From: Microcaldota archaeon
GTDB lineage: Archaea > Micrarchaeota > Micrarchaeia > Anstonellales > Bilamarchaeaceae
Reading direction: 5' to 3'
DNA length: 46,143 nt
Assembly: GCA_030613375.1 (NCBI GenBank)
Contig: JAUWMC010000004.1
Coordinates: forward strand, 1-46,143
Below the pieces are notes generated by a model that was not told the DNA's origin, did no database searches, and was given only the letters and a program-made list of their open reading frames with translations. Shown piece by piece: positions 9,696-18,842 of the stretch (position 1 is its first letter; every line of letters starts with the position of its first letter). The translations under genes were made by a program, and so were the position numbers.

Positions 9696-9806
9696 ATGTG
9701 CAAGAAAGAGTCCAGGAGCATATCCGAAGCTAAAAAGAAGCTGAGTTTCAAAGGTGGGAAAGACCTCTCCCAAAAGATAGATGAAGTAGTATATGATGAA
9801 GAGTAA
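9696..9806 (+). CDS. 36-aa small ORF (MCKKESRSISEAKKKLSFKGGKDLSQKIDEVVYDEE)
   Basis: ATG immediately follows preceding stop (TAAATG); charged soluble peptide; not in ORF track because of length. Confidence 0.35.
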   Translation: MCKKESRSISEAKKKLSFKGGKDLSQKIDEVVYDEE

Positions 9807-9812
9807 ATACTT

Positions 9813-9838
9813 TATTATATTTTCTAATAAACTATTAG
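9813..9838. terminator. AT-rich boundary element / candidate terminator (copy B)
   Basis: 26 nt identical to 8413-8438. Confidence 0.45.
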
Positions 9839-10299
9839 ATATGCATCCTCCAGTATGCCCTGAACGATTTGAACCCGAGCTCTTTGTATAATTGCCGTGC
9901 GTTTTTGTTAGAAACCTGGAAGGAAATCTCCAGGATTTTCAACTTTCTCTTTTTGAACCATTTTTTGAGCTCCAGGAATAGCTTTTTTCCAATTCCCTTA
10001 TTCCTGAACCCAGGTTCCACATAAAAATCAAAAACTTCCCCAAGTCCCCTCTCTTCAAAAATCGGATGGGTCTTGCCATGCCTCCCAGAAATTAGGCCGA
10101 CCAGCTTTCCGTTTTCGCTTGCAACGAAAAATGCGTTTTTTGGATTTTTGAACAAATCTCGTACATATCTTCTTTGTTTGGTGTTGAAATCTTTTGCAAG
10201 TTTTGGAAAATCTGAAAATTGCTCATGGTATAGTAGCAAGTTTCTTGAGAAAGTGTGTATGGCCTTCAAATCTCTCTTTGTTGCCTTTCGAATCTCCAT
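9835..10299 (-). CDS. GNAT N-acetyltransferase (paralog B)
   Basis: MEIRKATKRDLKAI...DFYVEPGFRNKGIGKKLFLELKKWFKKRKL...YKELGF; paralogous to 8441-8911. Confidence 0.85.
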   Translation of the reverse strand: MEIRKATKRDLKAIHTFSRNLLLYHEQFSDFPKLAKDFNTKQRRYVRDLFKNPKNAFFVASENGKLVGLISGRHGKTHPIFEERGLGEVFDFYVEPGFRNKGIGKKLFLELKKWFKKRKLKILEISFQVSNKNARQLYKELGFKSFRAYWRMHI

Positions 10300-10306
10300 A
10301 GTTCTC

Positions 10307-10390
10307 CTATAATATATCATATATTATATATATGACGCAAAACTGTCCCCTTTTCAATACTCTTTTAGAAATTCTAATACTTTCTATTTT
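10307..10390 (-). promoter_or_regulatory. GNAT-B promoter/upstream block, near-identical to 8919-9002
   Basis: Direct comparison by eye, about 4 mismatches in 84 nt. Confidence 0.65.
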
Positions 10391-10520
10391 GTAGGTTTAC
10401 CTTCCGTCGGTGGATTATATGCATTCGAATCTTTTGGCATATCTTACCCTGGAAAGCTAGGTTTCGAGCACCGAAAAATTGGCTCAACGATCGGAATGAA
10501 AACCTGAAAATGCTCCTAAA

Positions 10521-10768
10521 TACCGTAACGGTAAACTGCAAAGATGCTCAGTTACTGTTACAGTAAACCGTTGCATGTACCGCGCGCATCTCCTTTTGCT
10601 TATGGTTTACTGTTAGGGTGTGGAGCCGGAATGGTGGAAGCGGTAACCTTGGTTATGGGCCGGAAAGCGCCCAAAAGATAAGAATTTGGGGTGAAACAAG
10701 GTAAGCTGGTGTACTGTATGGGTGTGAGAAAGATTTGGGTTTACTTATAGGGTATTAGTTATAACTAA
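10521..10768. promoter_or_regulatory. Operator-like cluster: five GTTTAC(Y)GT-type dyad sites plus 14-bp perfect palindrome TTAGTTATAACTAA
   Basis: Sites at 10521-10536 (-), 10552-10569 (-), 10604-10620 (+), 10709-10724 (+, degenerate), 10739-10754 (+, degenerate); palindrome 10755-10768, 31 bp before the ATG at 10800. Confidence 0.5.
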
Positions 10769-10799
10769 CTGTGTTCGTTTTAAGTTTCTTTGTGCAATT

Positions 10800-11387
10800 A
10801 TGCTCGGTGAAAGAATGTTCAAAAGAATTAGGTATTCTGGAAAAGGAAGAGTAGGTTTGACTCATGATCTAGAAGCAGATGTATTCTCTCCGTTTAATAA
10901 TGGGCATTTTTCAGAGGCATTTGCTAATATGGATGCATATTTAGATCATAGATTAGAGAGTTTTTTAAGGCATCTCTACACTGGATTCAAAGAACAAGAT
11001 CTTATAAACGAAGTGTTCTCTGCAACAGGAGGCAGAGGTTTCGCACATATGTGTGTTAGAATACTGAAGAGTAAAAAAATAATAGATGGAGAAACCAGTA
11101 AAGATATCCAAGAGTTTAAAACCATTAGAAATGTTTTACTCCATAATCTGATGCCCACAACCAAACTGTTTAAGGAAAAATATATGGCATGGTGGAATAA
11201 AATCCAAACTCAAGAAGAATTTGATAAGGAAGGGGAAGAGATACTGAGGAGGGCTTTATCCTCTGGTCAGAAAGCATATCTAAAAATTGGAAGTATGACT
11301 GAAGAAATAGAAAAAAACAGAGAATATTACTTTTCAATGGAATTTTTTCATGAGGGGAAAAGGGATCTCGGACCAGCGAAAAAGTAA
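10800..11387 (+). CDS. HEPN-domain-like protein (candidate RNase)
   Basis: 195 aa helical protein with IQEFKTIRNVLLHN, an R-x4-H motif typical of HEPN RNases. Confidence 0.5.
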   Translation: MLGERMFKRIRYSGKGRVGLTHDLEADVFSPFNNGHFSEAFANMDAYLDHRLESFLRHLYTGFKEQDLINEVFSATGGRGFAHMCVRILKSKKIIDGETSKDIQEFKTIRNVLLHNLMPTTKLFKEKYMAWWNKIQTQEEFDKEGEEILRRALSSGQKAYLKIGSMTEEIEKNREYYFSMEFFHEGKRDLGPAKK

Positions 11388-11412
11388 TAAATGTTCAAAG
11401 AGAAAGGAATAC

Positions 11413-11916
11413 ATGACTTTATCTATTTCAGGTATGGAAATCCATGGGGACTGGACACCGATTCTAGCACTTGCTACAATATTGTCCGTGATATTACTAT
11501 GGACCCACCATATATATGTTGTAAACTTGGAAAAAAACAAAAAAAGAGTTCAAGAGAAGGTTAAAGAAGACGTTAGGAACTTGATCAACGACAATAATTT
11601 ATTGATAAAGGAATACGGTGAAGAGGAATTTGCTCAGTTTCTCTATGATACAACTGAATTCAAAGTTCTTACTAAGGGATTTGTCCCAGATTTCGAAAAA
11701 ATGTTCAGTTATGGCATAGCAATTTTGATCTTTAGTAGCATTTGGATATTTCTAGGAATGATTCACATTTTCATACCAATAGCATGCATATACTCATTAT
11801 TGATTTGTATTTTTGTTTTCGGTAGGGCCATGTATCGGATACGGGGTACTTATAATAAAACCGAAAGATATCTAGATGGAGAGAAAGCTTGGGACATATT
11901 GAGTGCGAAGGATTAA
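11413..11916 (+). CDS. Multi-TM membrane protein with coiled cytosolic segment
   Basis: Hydrophobic helices ILALATILSVILLWTHHIYVV, IAILIFSSIWIFLGMIHIFI, ACIYSLLICIFVFG; RBS-like aaagga before ATG 11413; codirectional with the HEPN gene. Confidence 0.6.
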   Translation: MTLSISGMEIHGDWTPILALATILSVILLWTHHIYVVNLEKNKKRVQEKVKEDVRNLINDNNLLIKEYGEEEFAQFLYDTTEFKVLTKGFVPDFEKMFSYGIAILIFSSIWIFLGMIHIFIPIACIYSLLICIFVFGRAMYRIRGTYNKTERYLDGEKAWDILSAKD

Positions 11917-11964
11917 TTAATTCTAAATGATTATTAGTAATTCTAATAATTTGTTCTACTTAGT

Positions 11965-12813
11965 CTAAGCCAACATCGGAGTTTCGACACTGCTCAAATT
12001 ATCTGAAAATACCATCAACTCCTGTCCAATCCCTGCTTTTCCCGCACTATAATGCAAATTGTATATTCTTTGGCCATATCTAGAATACAATTTTTTAATC
12101 GGTTCTACATTATCATATGTCAGTAACCATTTTTGAGTAATAATCTTTTTTATGTCATCAGAAATTTTTTTGTGATCCATCTCAGAGTAGTGGTTTAGAT
12201 ACAATTCCTTTCCCTTCACGTAGTAAGGGGGATCAAAATAGAAGAGAGTATTCTTAGGAAGCGTATTACGAAGTGAATTCATCAGAACCGAAGCGTCTGA
12301 ATTATATAATCTAATTTGATTTTTGTATCTAGAAATCCGTTTGATCCGATCTATCAAGTTCTCTTTGTTGTATCTCGCATCGATTTTCCATTTTCCTTCT
12401 TGTTTATAGCCTCCAATAACTCCTGCCCGTAGAATTCCGGAATGATTAGTGCGATTTAGGAAAAATGTGGAGAATCCAAGTTCTAATAAACTTCCCCCAG
12501 CCCCAGACTGTTGTTTCTTTTTCTGTCGTTTCCAAACTTTAAGAGTTACTGGAGTTTTTTGTATTAATTCGCAGAGTTCTTCGGTCTCATTAAGAACCGA
12601 ATGCCAAAATGCGAATATTGAATGGTCTATGTCATTAATTATTATCTCCGAAGCGTAACCATCCAAGAGTAGAGAAAGTGCAACTGAGGCTCCCCCAGCA
12701 TAAGGTTCAACATAAGTACAATCTAACAAAGAATTCTCCTGGATTAGCTGTTTGATGTAGGGTATGAGTTTTCCCTTGCCTCCAGGGTAACGGAGTGGAG
12801 AATAAAATGCCAT
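11965..12813 (-). CDS. dam: D12-class DNA adenine N6-methyltransferase (Dam-like)
   Basis: SPLRYPGGKGKLIPYI, VEPYAGGASVALSLL, FYFDPPYYVKG motifs. Confidence 0.92.
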   Translation of the reverse strand: MAFYSPLRYPGGKGKLIPYIKQLIQENSLLDCTYVEPYAGGASVALSLLLDGYASEIIINDIDHSIFAFWHSVLNETEELCELIQKTPVTLKVWKRQKKKQQSGAGGSLLELGFSTFFLNRTNHSGILRAGVIGGYKQEGKWKIDARYNKENLIDRIKRISRYKNQIRLYNSDASVLMNSLRNTLPKNTLFYFDPPYYVKGKELYLNHYSEMDHKKISDDIKKIITQKWLLTYDNVEPIKKLYSRYGQRIYNLHYSAGKAGIGQELMVFSDNLSSVETPMLA

Positions 12814-12817
12814 AAAA

Positions 12818-14119
12818 TCACTTCATGTTCTTCCAAACTAACTCCATAAATTCTTGCATGTTGTCCCAAGCGATATTCAAGTACTCTGGGTTAGGAGAGA
12901 AATTCTTATTATGCACATACTCGTGTAAGGTGGGTATTCCTAACACTCCAGATCCATCTTGCTGCAGTATTGAACTGAGCTGTTTACGTAACTTTTTTGA
13001 AGCGACTCCGCGTGATGATAGGTGATCAGAAATACTAGAAATTTTCTGTCTTAACTTAAGTTGAGCTCCCTTGGGAGTTCTTTTTGGCAATTTATGATTT
13101 TCGATATAGCAATCACAACTCAGTTCTAGAAAAACTCTAAACAATACTGCAGTTGCATTAGAGAAATCTTTCAGTTTTAACTTTTTAAATTCGTGAGATA
13201 TCCTGTTAAGTTTTGGATAATCATGAATATTTTCAAAGGTGACATTCTTTGGGATCAAACACGTTCGAAAAGCAGGCTGAGCTTTTTTTCTTGAAGAATC
13301 TTCCTTACCCGCGATGAGATTGATGATATTCTCACGGTCCTTTTTGTCATATATTTTCTTAACTTTAAACGAGGGATCTGAAAGAACAGTCACAAGTTTA
13401 GATAATCTTCTCACACTTTCTTTTTTAGGTATAGAAAAATCTAGTTCCCCGTCTTTTGTTCTGATGCCTAATCGAGATCTGACATATGGATCGCTAAGCA
13501 TACGCTCTAAGTTTGTAATTGATAGTTTTCCTAGTTGTTTTTTTGTCGTTGTACCAGGTTCAGACACCTCTTGAAGAAGATTCATAACTTGTTGGGCCAT
13601 CTGTTTTTGTGGGGGGAGTTTCTCGGAGGTTCGTTCTTCAAAAATACGTCTTTGTTGAGTATCCCAACCAACAAGCCCCACACCATTGTTTTGACCAGTA
13701 TGCTCTAGTTTAATCCACTTGTTCGCCTCATCTATACTATCAAAAACCACACAAGTTACTTCATTTATTGGGTTTGAAAGATAGATACGGTGAAGCTCCT
13801 TAAATCTTTTTTTAATAGAAACTTGTGAGGGATCATCTATTAGTTCTGGATTTGACAACAATTTTAACGCAATGATTCTACGATTCCCCTCCAAAACATT
13901 AAATCTGTTCGGATCCCCATTAATGGGAAATACTGCTATCCTCCTAAGAGGACTAAGTCTATTCTCAAGAATGTGTTCTGCAAGACGACACAAGTTATTT
14001 CCTTGATTTTTGATCATTCGCTCTATCGCTTCTTTCTGATTAGACATCACCTCAAAACGGTAGTTCTCCTTATTTACGCTGAGATCATTCAAAAGGATCA
14101 CTTTTTCAATTATCGTCAT
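12818..14119 (-). CDS. ParB-like N-terminal domain protein
   Basis: RFNVLEGNRRIIALKLL ParB/Srx-like motif; start likely MTIIEKVILLNDLSV at 14119; 4-nt gap to the methylase gene. Confidence 0.6.
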   Translation of the reverse strand: MTIIEKVILLNDLSVNKENYRFEVMSNQKEAIERMIKNQGNNLCRLAEHILENRLSPLRRIAVFPINGDPNRFNVLEGNRRIIALKLLSNPELIDDPSQVSIKKRFKELHRIYLSNPINEVTCVVFDSIDEANKWIKLEHTGQNNGVGLVGWDTQQRRIFEERTSEKLPPQKQMAQQVMNLLQEVSEPGTTTKKQLGKLSITNLERMLSDPYVRSRLGIRTKDGELDFSIPKKESVRRLSKLVTVLSDPSFKVKKIYDKKDRENIINLIAGKEDSSRKKAQPAFRTCLIPKNVTFENIHDYPKLNRISHEFKKLKLKDFSNATAVLFRVFLELSCDCYIENHKLPKRTPKGAQLKLRQKISSISDHLSSRGVASKKLRKQLSSILQQDGSGVLGIPTLHEYVHNKNFSPNPEYLNIAWDNMQEFMELVWKNMK

Positions 14120-14230
14120 ATGCACCACATGAATATGAATTATCATACTGTAGATATAAAAATCTTGCACAAGAAGCCTCCCGAGGTGATGCCTTAATTT
14201 TTTCCATTTCCCACCACCAAATCCATTCAA

Positions 14231-14477
14231 TCAAAACTGAATATTGGCGGTAAAAATGGCCGTAGTTTGATTGGCATGACATCATCTAAATTTTCAATGT
14301 CTTTATCAAAAAGTTCTATCAGATTTTTTTGATATTTTTTATAGTATGTCTTCTTCAATTCTTTCCGTTTGATATATTTATCTTCGTCAAACTGGCACAT
14401 TCCCACCTAGGACATATAATGAGTTGGTTTTCCACTTCCATTTTCGAGATAAGGGGATTGCTACAATCGGTTTTCAT
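14231..14477 (-). pseudogene. Frameshifted small ORF coupled to the type IIG R-M gene (ATGA overlap)
   Basis: Frame 1 MKTDCSNPLISKMEVENQLIICPRWECASL..., continuing in another frame as MCQFDEDKYIKRKELKKTYYKKYQKNLIELFDKDIENLDDVMPIKLRPFLPPIFSFD*. Confidence 0.4.
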
Positions 14478-17239
14478 TTCAACCTTTCTTCAATCATCTT
14501 CTTTTCTTTTTCGGTTATTCCATAAATTCTGTAGATCTTATCATCTATCTCTGTATCGATTTTGAGTATCTCCTGCTCAATCCTAAATTTTTCATCAGTT
14601 TGTTTATCCTTCAGAACGTTGTTCCTTTCGACCAAATGCCTCAATTTATCCACTAAAACGACTATTTCTTCTTGTTTCACCATATTGGAAATCTTAATAG
14701 GAAATAATTTGGCATTTTGTATCAATATTTTCTGGAACAGCCTTTTGGACTTGTCCAGAAACTTTTCCCTATGATAAAAATTGATTAATTTTGAATTGAG
14801 CAATGCTAAGACATACTTAATCCTAACCTGGTTCTCATCACGGATAAGAATATTAAAGGCAACTTGTGAGTTGTAAAGTTCTAATTCAGAGTATCCAGCG
14901 TATATTCTAGGTGGTTTTCCACTCACAATCTGCCTGATAAGAATACGTGGTCTGGTGAAAAACCTCTCTTCTCTGGGAGCACCTAACTTGTTTCCATACT
15001 TGATCCAATTTTCCCCATTCCAGAACACACCATAACGCAAGATATCCCCCCCTGAAAGCAGTCGTTTAAACGTAGAATCTTTTTGATGATTTGCATGGAA
15101 TACCCTTGTTTTAATCTGTTCCTGAGTATGTCCTTTGTACTTATCATAAGGTGTTAATCCCAATGAAAAATCAGCAACTTTAATCAAAGGTACTGTGTCC
15201 TGCACTATCTTCCTTAATACTGAACTAACCTTTTCATCTGCAAATATGTTAAATACTTTTTTTTCGTTTTTATCCCAACCCCTCTGATTTACTGTTAATG
15301 TTTGATTAGCAGTTTCTTTAGAGATTAAATCGATCTTCCCATCACTATCATATAATAATATCTGTGTCTTGTTAATCTTCATCGAATCTTTCTTTTTAAA
15401 GATTAGAATTATGGTCTCCACTTTAGCCCCTTCAAAAACATTATCCGGCATTCTTACTATCTTGACTAAATTTGTGGTTTCCATTAAAAACCGCCGTATT
15501 TTTTCGTATGAGCTATTAAATAAAATCGAATTCGGGATAATAAATCCAAAATAGCCTCCTTTTTTGAGTAATTTGACACAACGTTCAACGAATAGAGAAT
15601 AGAGATTTATTCTGTTTTCAGCGGTTTTATATCCACTGAATAAAGCAGCAACTTGATCTGGAGGCAACGTTTTTATGTCTACATATGGGGGATTTCCAAC
15701 AATAATGTCAAAACCTCCCTCCGCCATTATCCCTTCGAACTCAGAATCCCAATTAAACGCTTTGTCCCCTGCAACCTCAGCATCATCAATTAAAGAATTT
15801 CCAACCTTCACATTCTTATCAAGAGCAGGAAGGAGGTGCCTTTTCTCAGCAGCCTTCAAAAGCAAATTCAACCGAGAAATCTCCACCGCCTTCTCATCCA
15901 AATCCACTCCATAAACATTATCGCGAAGAATCTCAATCTTCTTAGTAATCGGAACCCCATCTCCTCCAAGCTTACTCTGCCCATACTTCCCTTTCAACTT
16001 CCGTGCCCAATACGAATCCAGCTCATCAAAAACCCTCAAAAGAAAAGAGCCCGAACCACACGCAGGATCCAAAACCTTAATGTTCGCAACAGTCTCCGCC
16101 CGTTTCCCCTTGATATGCTCCCCAACAGTATTCTTCACTATATAATCCACAACATAAGTTGGAGTATAATAAATTCCCTGTTCTTTCCTTTTCTTATGCG
16201 ATTTCTCAACTTTAGCCCTTTTAGCAGTCTTCTTCAAAAGATGCCCCAGATACTGCTCATACATATTCCCCAAAACATCTGCATTTATAGCAGAAAAATC
16301 ATAGTGAATTGAACCATCCGAAGTTCGATACGTCCCCCGAATAACATCCATTAAAACATCATTATCTATCTTAAGATCTTCAGAAAAGTGCCCAGAAGCA
16401 AACAACTTACTATTAAACGCCTTATCATACTCCCGAAACAACTCATTCAAAGCATCAATTACCTTCCCCCTTTTACGCGATTCAAAATCACGCACCAACT
16501 CAATTAATTTAGGACCAACAGAAATACGACGATCCTCCGCAGTACGAACAAATACCAAACGGTCTAGAATCCTCTGTACAGCCTCATCCAGCTCATCTGA
16601 GGAGATATCATACTTAGAGTTATGCTTTACAATATCCTTGCTTAAAGCACCCCTCCAACGCATCATATCCTCAAAAATCTGCTTTCCAACTGGAGTTTTC
16701 ATCCGTTTCTTTCCTACTTTTAGGGCTTCGGCACTCAATTTGCCTTCTTCCATACTTTCCCTGGAGAGCAACCAAAGTTCCTCAAAACGCGGAACATACT
16801 CATAATGGGCAAATTCCTTGAATTTGTTAATGGAGGGGTCCCCAGTGTACTTCCACTCAGCATTGAACACCTTCAGACCTTCAAAATCAGTCAAAATGGC
16901 CCAGGCACAATCCTTATGCCAAGAATAATCTATGGCCTGCTTGGAGAATATGGGGTCATTCAGGTCTGCCTTGACTCTTTTAGCTTCTACAAAGAATTTA
17001 GGTATTCCATTTATTCTAAAACCATAATCTACTCGTTTTTTGGAAATATTCTCTTCCATTGAAACTTCATCTGAAACTGCTGAGAAGTCCCAACCAAGGG
17101 CTTCGAATAAGGGCTGAATATAACGGGTTTTGGTCTCTTCTTCAGAGTACTTGTTGGCTTTTCCGCTTTCTAAATCTTTTTTGAAATGTTCAACTAGTTT
17201 GGATACCCTCTCTTTAGCGTCAGCCTTAGAAATAGTCAT
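14474..17239 (-). CDS. Type IIG (Eco57I-like) restriction-modification enzyme
   Basis: 921 aa; N-terminal nuclease-like region (VDYGFRINGIPKFFVEAKR), LDPACGSGSFLLRVFDEL, DIIVGNPPYVDIK, C-terminal target-recognition-like region. Confidence 0.88.
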   Translation of the reverse strand: MTISKADAKERVSKLVEHFKKDLESGKANKYSEEETKTRYIQPLFEALGWDFSAVSDEVSMEENISKKRVDYGFRINGIPKFFVEAKRVKADLNDPIFSKQAIDYSWHKDCAWAILTDFEGLKVFNAEWKYTGDPSINKFKEFAHYEYVPRFEELWLLSRESMEEGKLSAEALKVGKKRMKTPVGKQIFEDMMRWRGALSKDIVKHNSKYDISSDELDEAVQRILDRLVFVRTAEDRRISVGPKLIELVRDFESRKRGKVIDALNELFREYDKAFNSKLFASGHFSEDLKIDNDVLMDVIRGTYRTSDGSIHYDFSAINADVLGNMYEQYLGHLLKKTAKRAKVEKSHKKRKEQGIYYTPTYVVDYIVKNTVGEHIKGKRAETVANIKVLDPACGSGSFLLRVFDELDSYWARKLKGKYGQSKLGGDGVPITKKIEILRDNVYGVDLDEKAVEISRLNLLLKAAEKRHLLPALDKNVKVGNSLIDDAEVAGDKAFNWDSEFEGIMAEGGFDIIVGNPPYVDIKTLPPDQVAALFSGYKTAENRINLYSLFVERCVKLLKKGGYFGFIIPNSILFNSSYEKIRRFLMETTNLVKIVRMPDNVFEGAKVETIILIFKKKDSMKINKTQILLYDSDGKIDLISKETANQTLTVNQRGWDKNEKKVFNIFADEKVSSVLRKIVQDTVPLIKVADFSLGLTPYDKYKGHTQEQIKTRVFHANHQKDSTFKRLLSGGDILRYGVFWNGENWIKYGNKLGAPREERFFTRPRILIRQIVSGKPPRIYAGYSELELYNSQVAFNILIRDENQVRIKYVLALLNSKLINFYHREKFLDKSKRLFQKILIQNAKLFPIKISNMVKQEEIVVLVDKLRHLVERNNVLKDKQTDEKFRIEQEILKIDTEIDDKIYRIYGITEKEKKMIEERLK

Positions 17240-17293
17240 AAAATGGCTTCTGCGAGAGCATTTAAAAGGTTTATAGAATCATAATAATGCCCT

Positions 17294-18748
17294 ATGAGTA
17301 AAAAAAGTCTGGGCGAAGCTAAAGCGCATAAAAACTTAGTAAGGAAAACAAAGGAACTATTAAGCGAGTATGGATTTTTTATACTTGATTCGGACAAAGA
17401 GATGCTGAAGTATCTTAGAGAAACATATAGATATGCCCATAAGACAGTTCCCGATTTAATCTGTGTTCAGAATAAAGCCCAAGAGAATAATAAATCTATG
17501 TCTGATTTTATAATAGAAGTAAAAAGTGGAAAAAATCTGACTTGTGATGATGAAAAACAACTAAAAAACTTCTCATCTTGCATCTCAACATATCTTTTGG
17601 TAGAACGTGAAAATAGCAAAATTCTCCAGAGGCATAAAAAAAGTAAAATTAGATCACAAGTTGGCTTATTAGTGTTTGATAAAAAGAGGAGGATTCTGGA
17701 ACAATGTTGCCCCGCTTTCTTAAATATAGTTAATTTTAAAGGTAAGAAACAGAAACTCCCACATAGAATACTTGAATTTTTGGTGTGTGACAATCCCATC
17801 TGCCTAGATGGAATGGATTATGTGCTTTTTACTGACCGCAACCCCCATGCCCTTAAAAATTCGTTTTATTCGGATGGCAAAGAACACACAACAGCACATT
17901 ATTTAGATTACGGTAAATTTGGGGGGTCTTGGAAGCACTTTAAAAATGAATTCGTTAATTCGTTGCATAAATTATTCAAAAGCAAAAAAATTACTAACTC
18001 TAATTCGCTTTGGGGATTCTCTATAGGGTTATCGCAACATTCCTCCCACAAAACGGTTTTTGGTTATGGTCTTCCCAGTTTTATAGTAATGTTGGAGCGG
18101 ATAGTGAAAAACCATGACACTGGATCCCAAAAGAGACCAAACTTACGAACATTAGATGATCAATGTATATCAGAACCTTGGCACAACACAGACTTTTTCT
18201 TTTACACTTTTTTTGAAACTGAGAAAGGAGCAGAAAACTTACAATATATCCGTGGAAAACTAGATTTTCTCAAACAACGAGGGAGAAAAGCCAGATTAGT
18301 AAAAGCATCTATAGAGGATAGCTATTATTTTTCAGATTTGATCCACACTAGCTTTATCCAAGAATTCTCGGAATACCTTGGAATCAATCCTTTCTTTCAA
18401 ATAGATGGAATAGACTTGTTGCTGGCTGACCCTCAATTCAAAAAGACAAAGACCGTTACGATCGAAAACCCAAAATCCATTTGGTACCTTACTGAAATAA
18501 CTGAGTGGGGAGATATAAACAGAATCTTTTTCATGGGAACCATTAACAATCAGCAAGTAGGTTTGACCAGCTACGACCCAAAAATAATCCAACGTGTGCT
18601 TTTGGGTAGAAAAATGCGGGCACTATTCAGAAGACCGAAACAGAGAGTTTTTCGCTTTGATGGCCCTACTGGGATTAGCCCATGCATAGAAGTGGAAGCC
18701 ATACATGGAGTTAGGAAAAAGTCTCAACCCATTAAAAAGAAGAGATAG
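17294..18748 (+). CDS. PD-(D/E)XK nuclease-like protein with uncharacterised C-terminal region
   Basis: 484 aa; VPDLICVQ...DFIIEVKSGKN fits PD-x(n)-ExK near the N-terminus; divergent from the R-M gene. Confidence 0.5.
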   Translation: MSKKSLGEAKAHKNLVRKTKELLSEYGFFILDSDKEMLKYLRETYRYAHKTVPDLICVQNKAQENNKSMSDFIIEVKSGKNLTCDDEKQLKNFSSCISTYLLVERENSKILQRHKKSKIRSQVGLLVFDKKRRILEQCCPAFLNIVNFKGKKQKLPHRILEFLVCDNPICLDGMDYVLFTDRNPHALKNSFYSDGKEHTTAHYLDYGKFGGSWKHFKNEFVNSLHKLFKSKKITNSNSLWGFSIGLSQHSSHKTVFGYGLPSFIVMLERIVKNHDTGSQKRPNLRTLDDQCISEPWHNTDFFFYTFFETEKGAENLQYIRGKLDFLKQRGRKARLVKASIEDSYYFSDLIHTSFIQEFSEYLGINPFFQIDGIDLLLADPQFKKTKTVTIENPKSIWYLTEITEWGDINRIFFMGTINNQQVGLTSYDPKIIQRVLLGRKMRALFRRPKQRVFRFDGPTGISPCIEVEAIHGVRKKSQPIKKKR

Positions 18749-18842
18749 CTAGTTGCAGCATGAGACTCTGTTAATTGGATCTGCAGTCCGAATGATTCAT
18801 ACTATGAGGAAAAAACTATTCATATGTTTTGGTGGGTTTTTC

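Noticed and set aside
15836-16312. 158-aa plus-strand ORF opposite the type IIG gene
   Set aside because: Fully antisense to the conserved methyltransferase region; composition reflects its complement.
14474-17239. BREX PglX assignment for the large methyltransferase
   Set aside because: No BREX partner genes nearby and the N-terminus looks like a fused type IIG nuclease/specificity enzyme.
18745-18825. Possible tRNA remnant at the edge of the defence island: minus strand contains CGGACTGCAGATCC (Cys-anticodon-like), plus strand TAGCTAGTTGCAGC...GACTCTGTTAATTGG...GTCCGAAT (Asn-like).
   Set aside because: Neither strand folds into a cloverleaf (anticodon stem mismatches, short D-loop, no proper T-arm or acceptor pairing). 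Hits on both strands suggest chance. tRNAscan-SE or Infernal would settle it.
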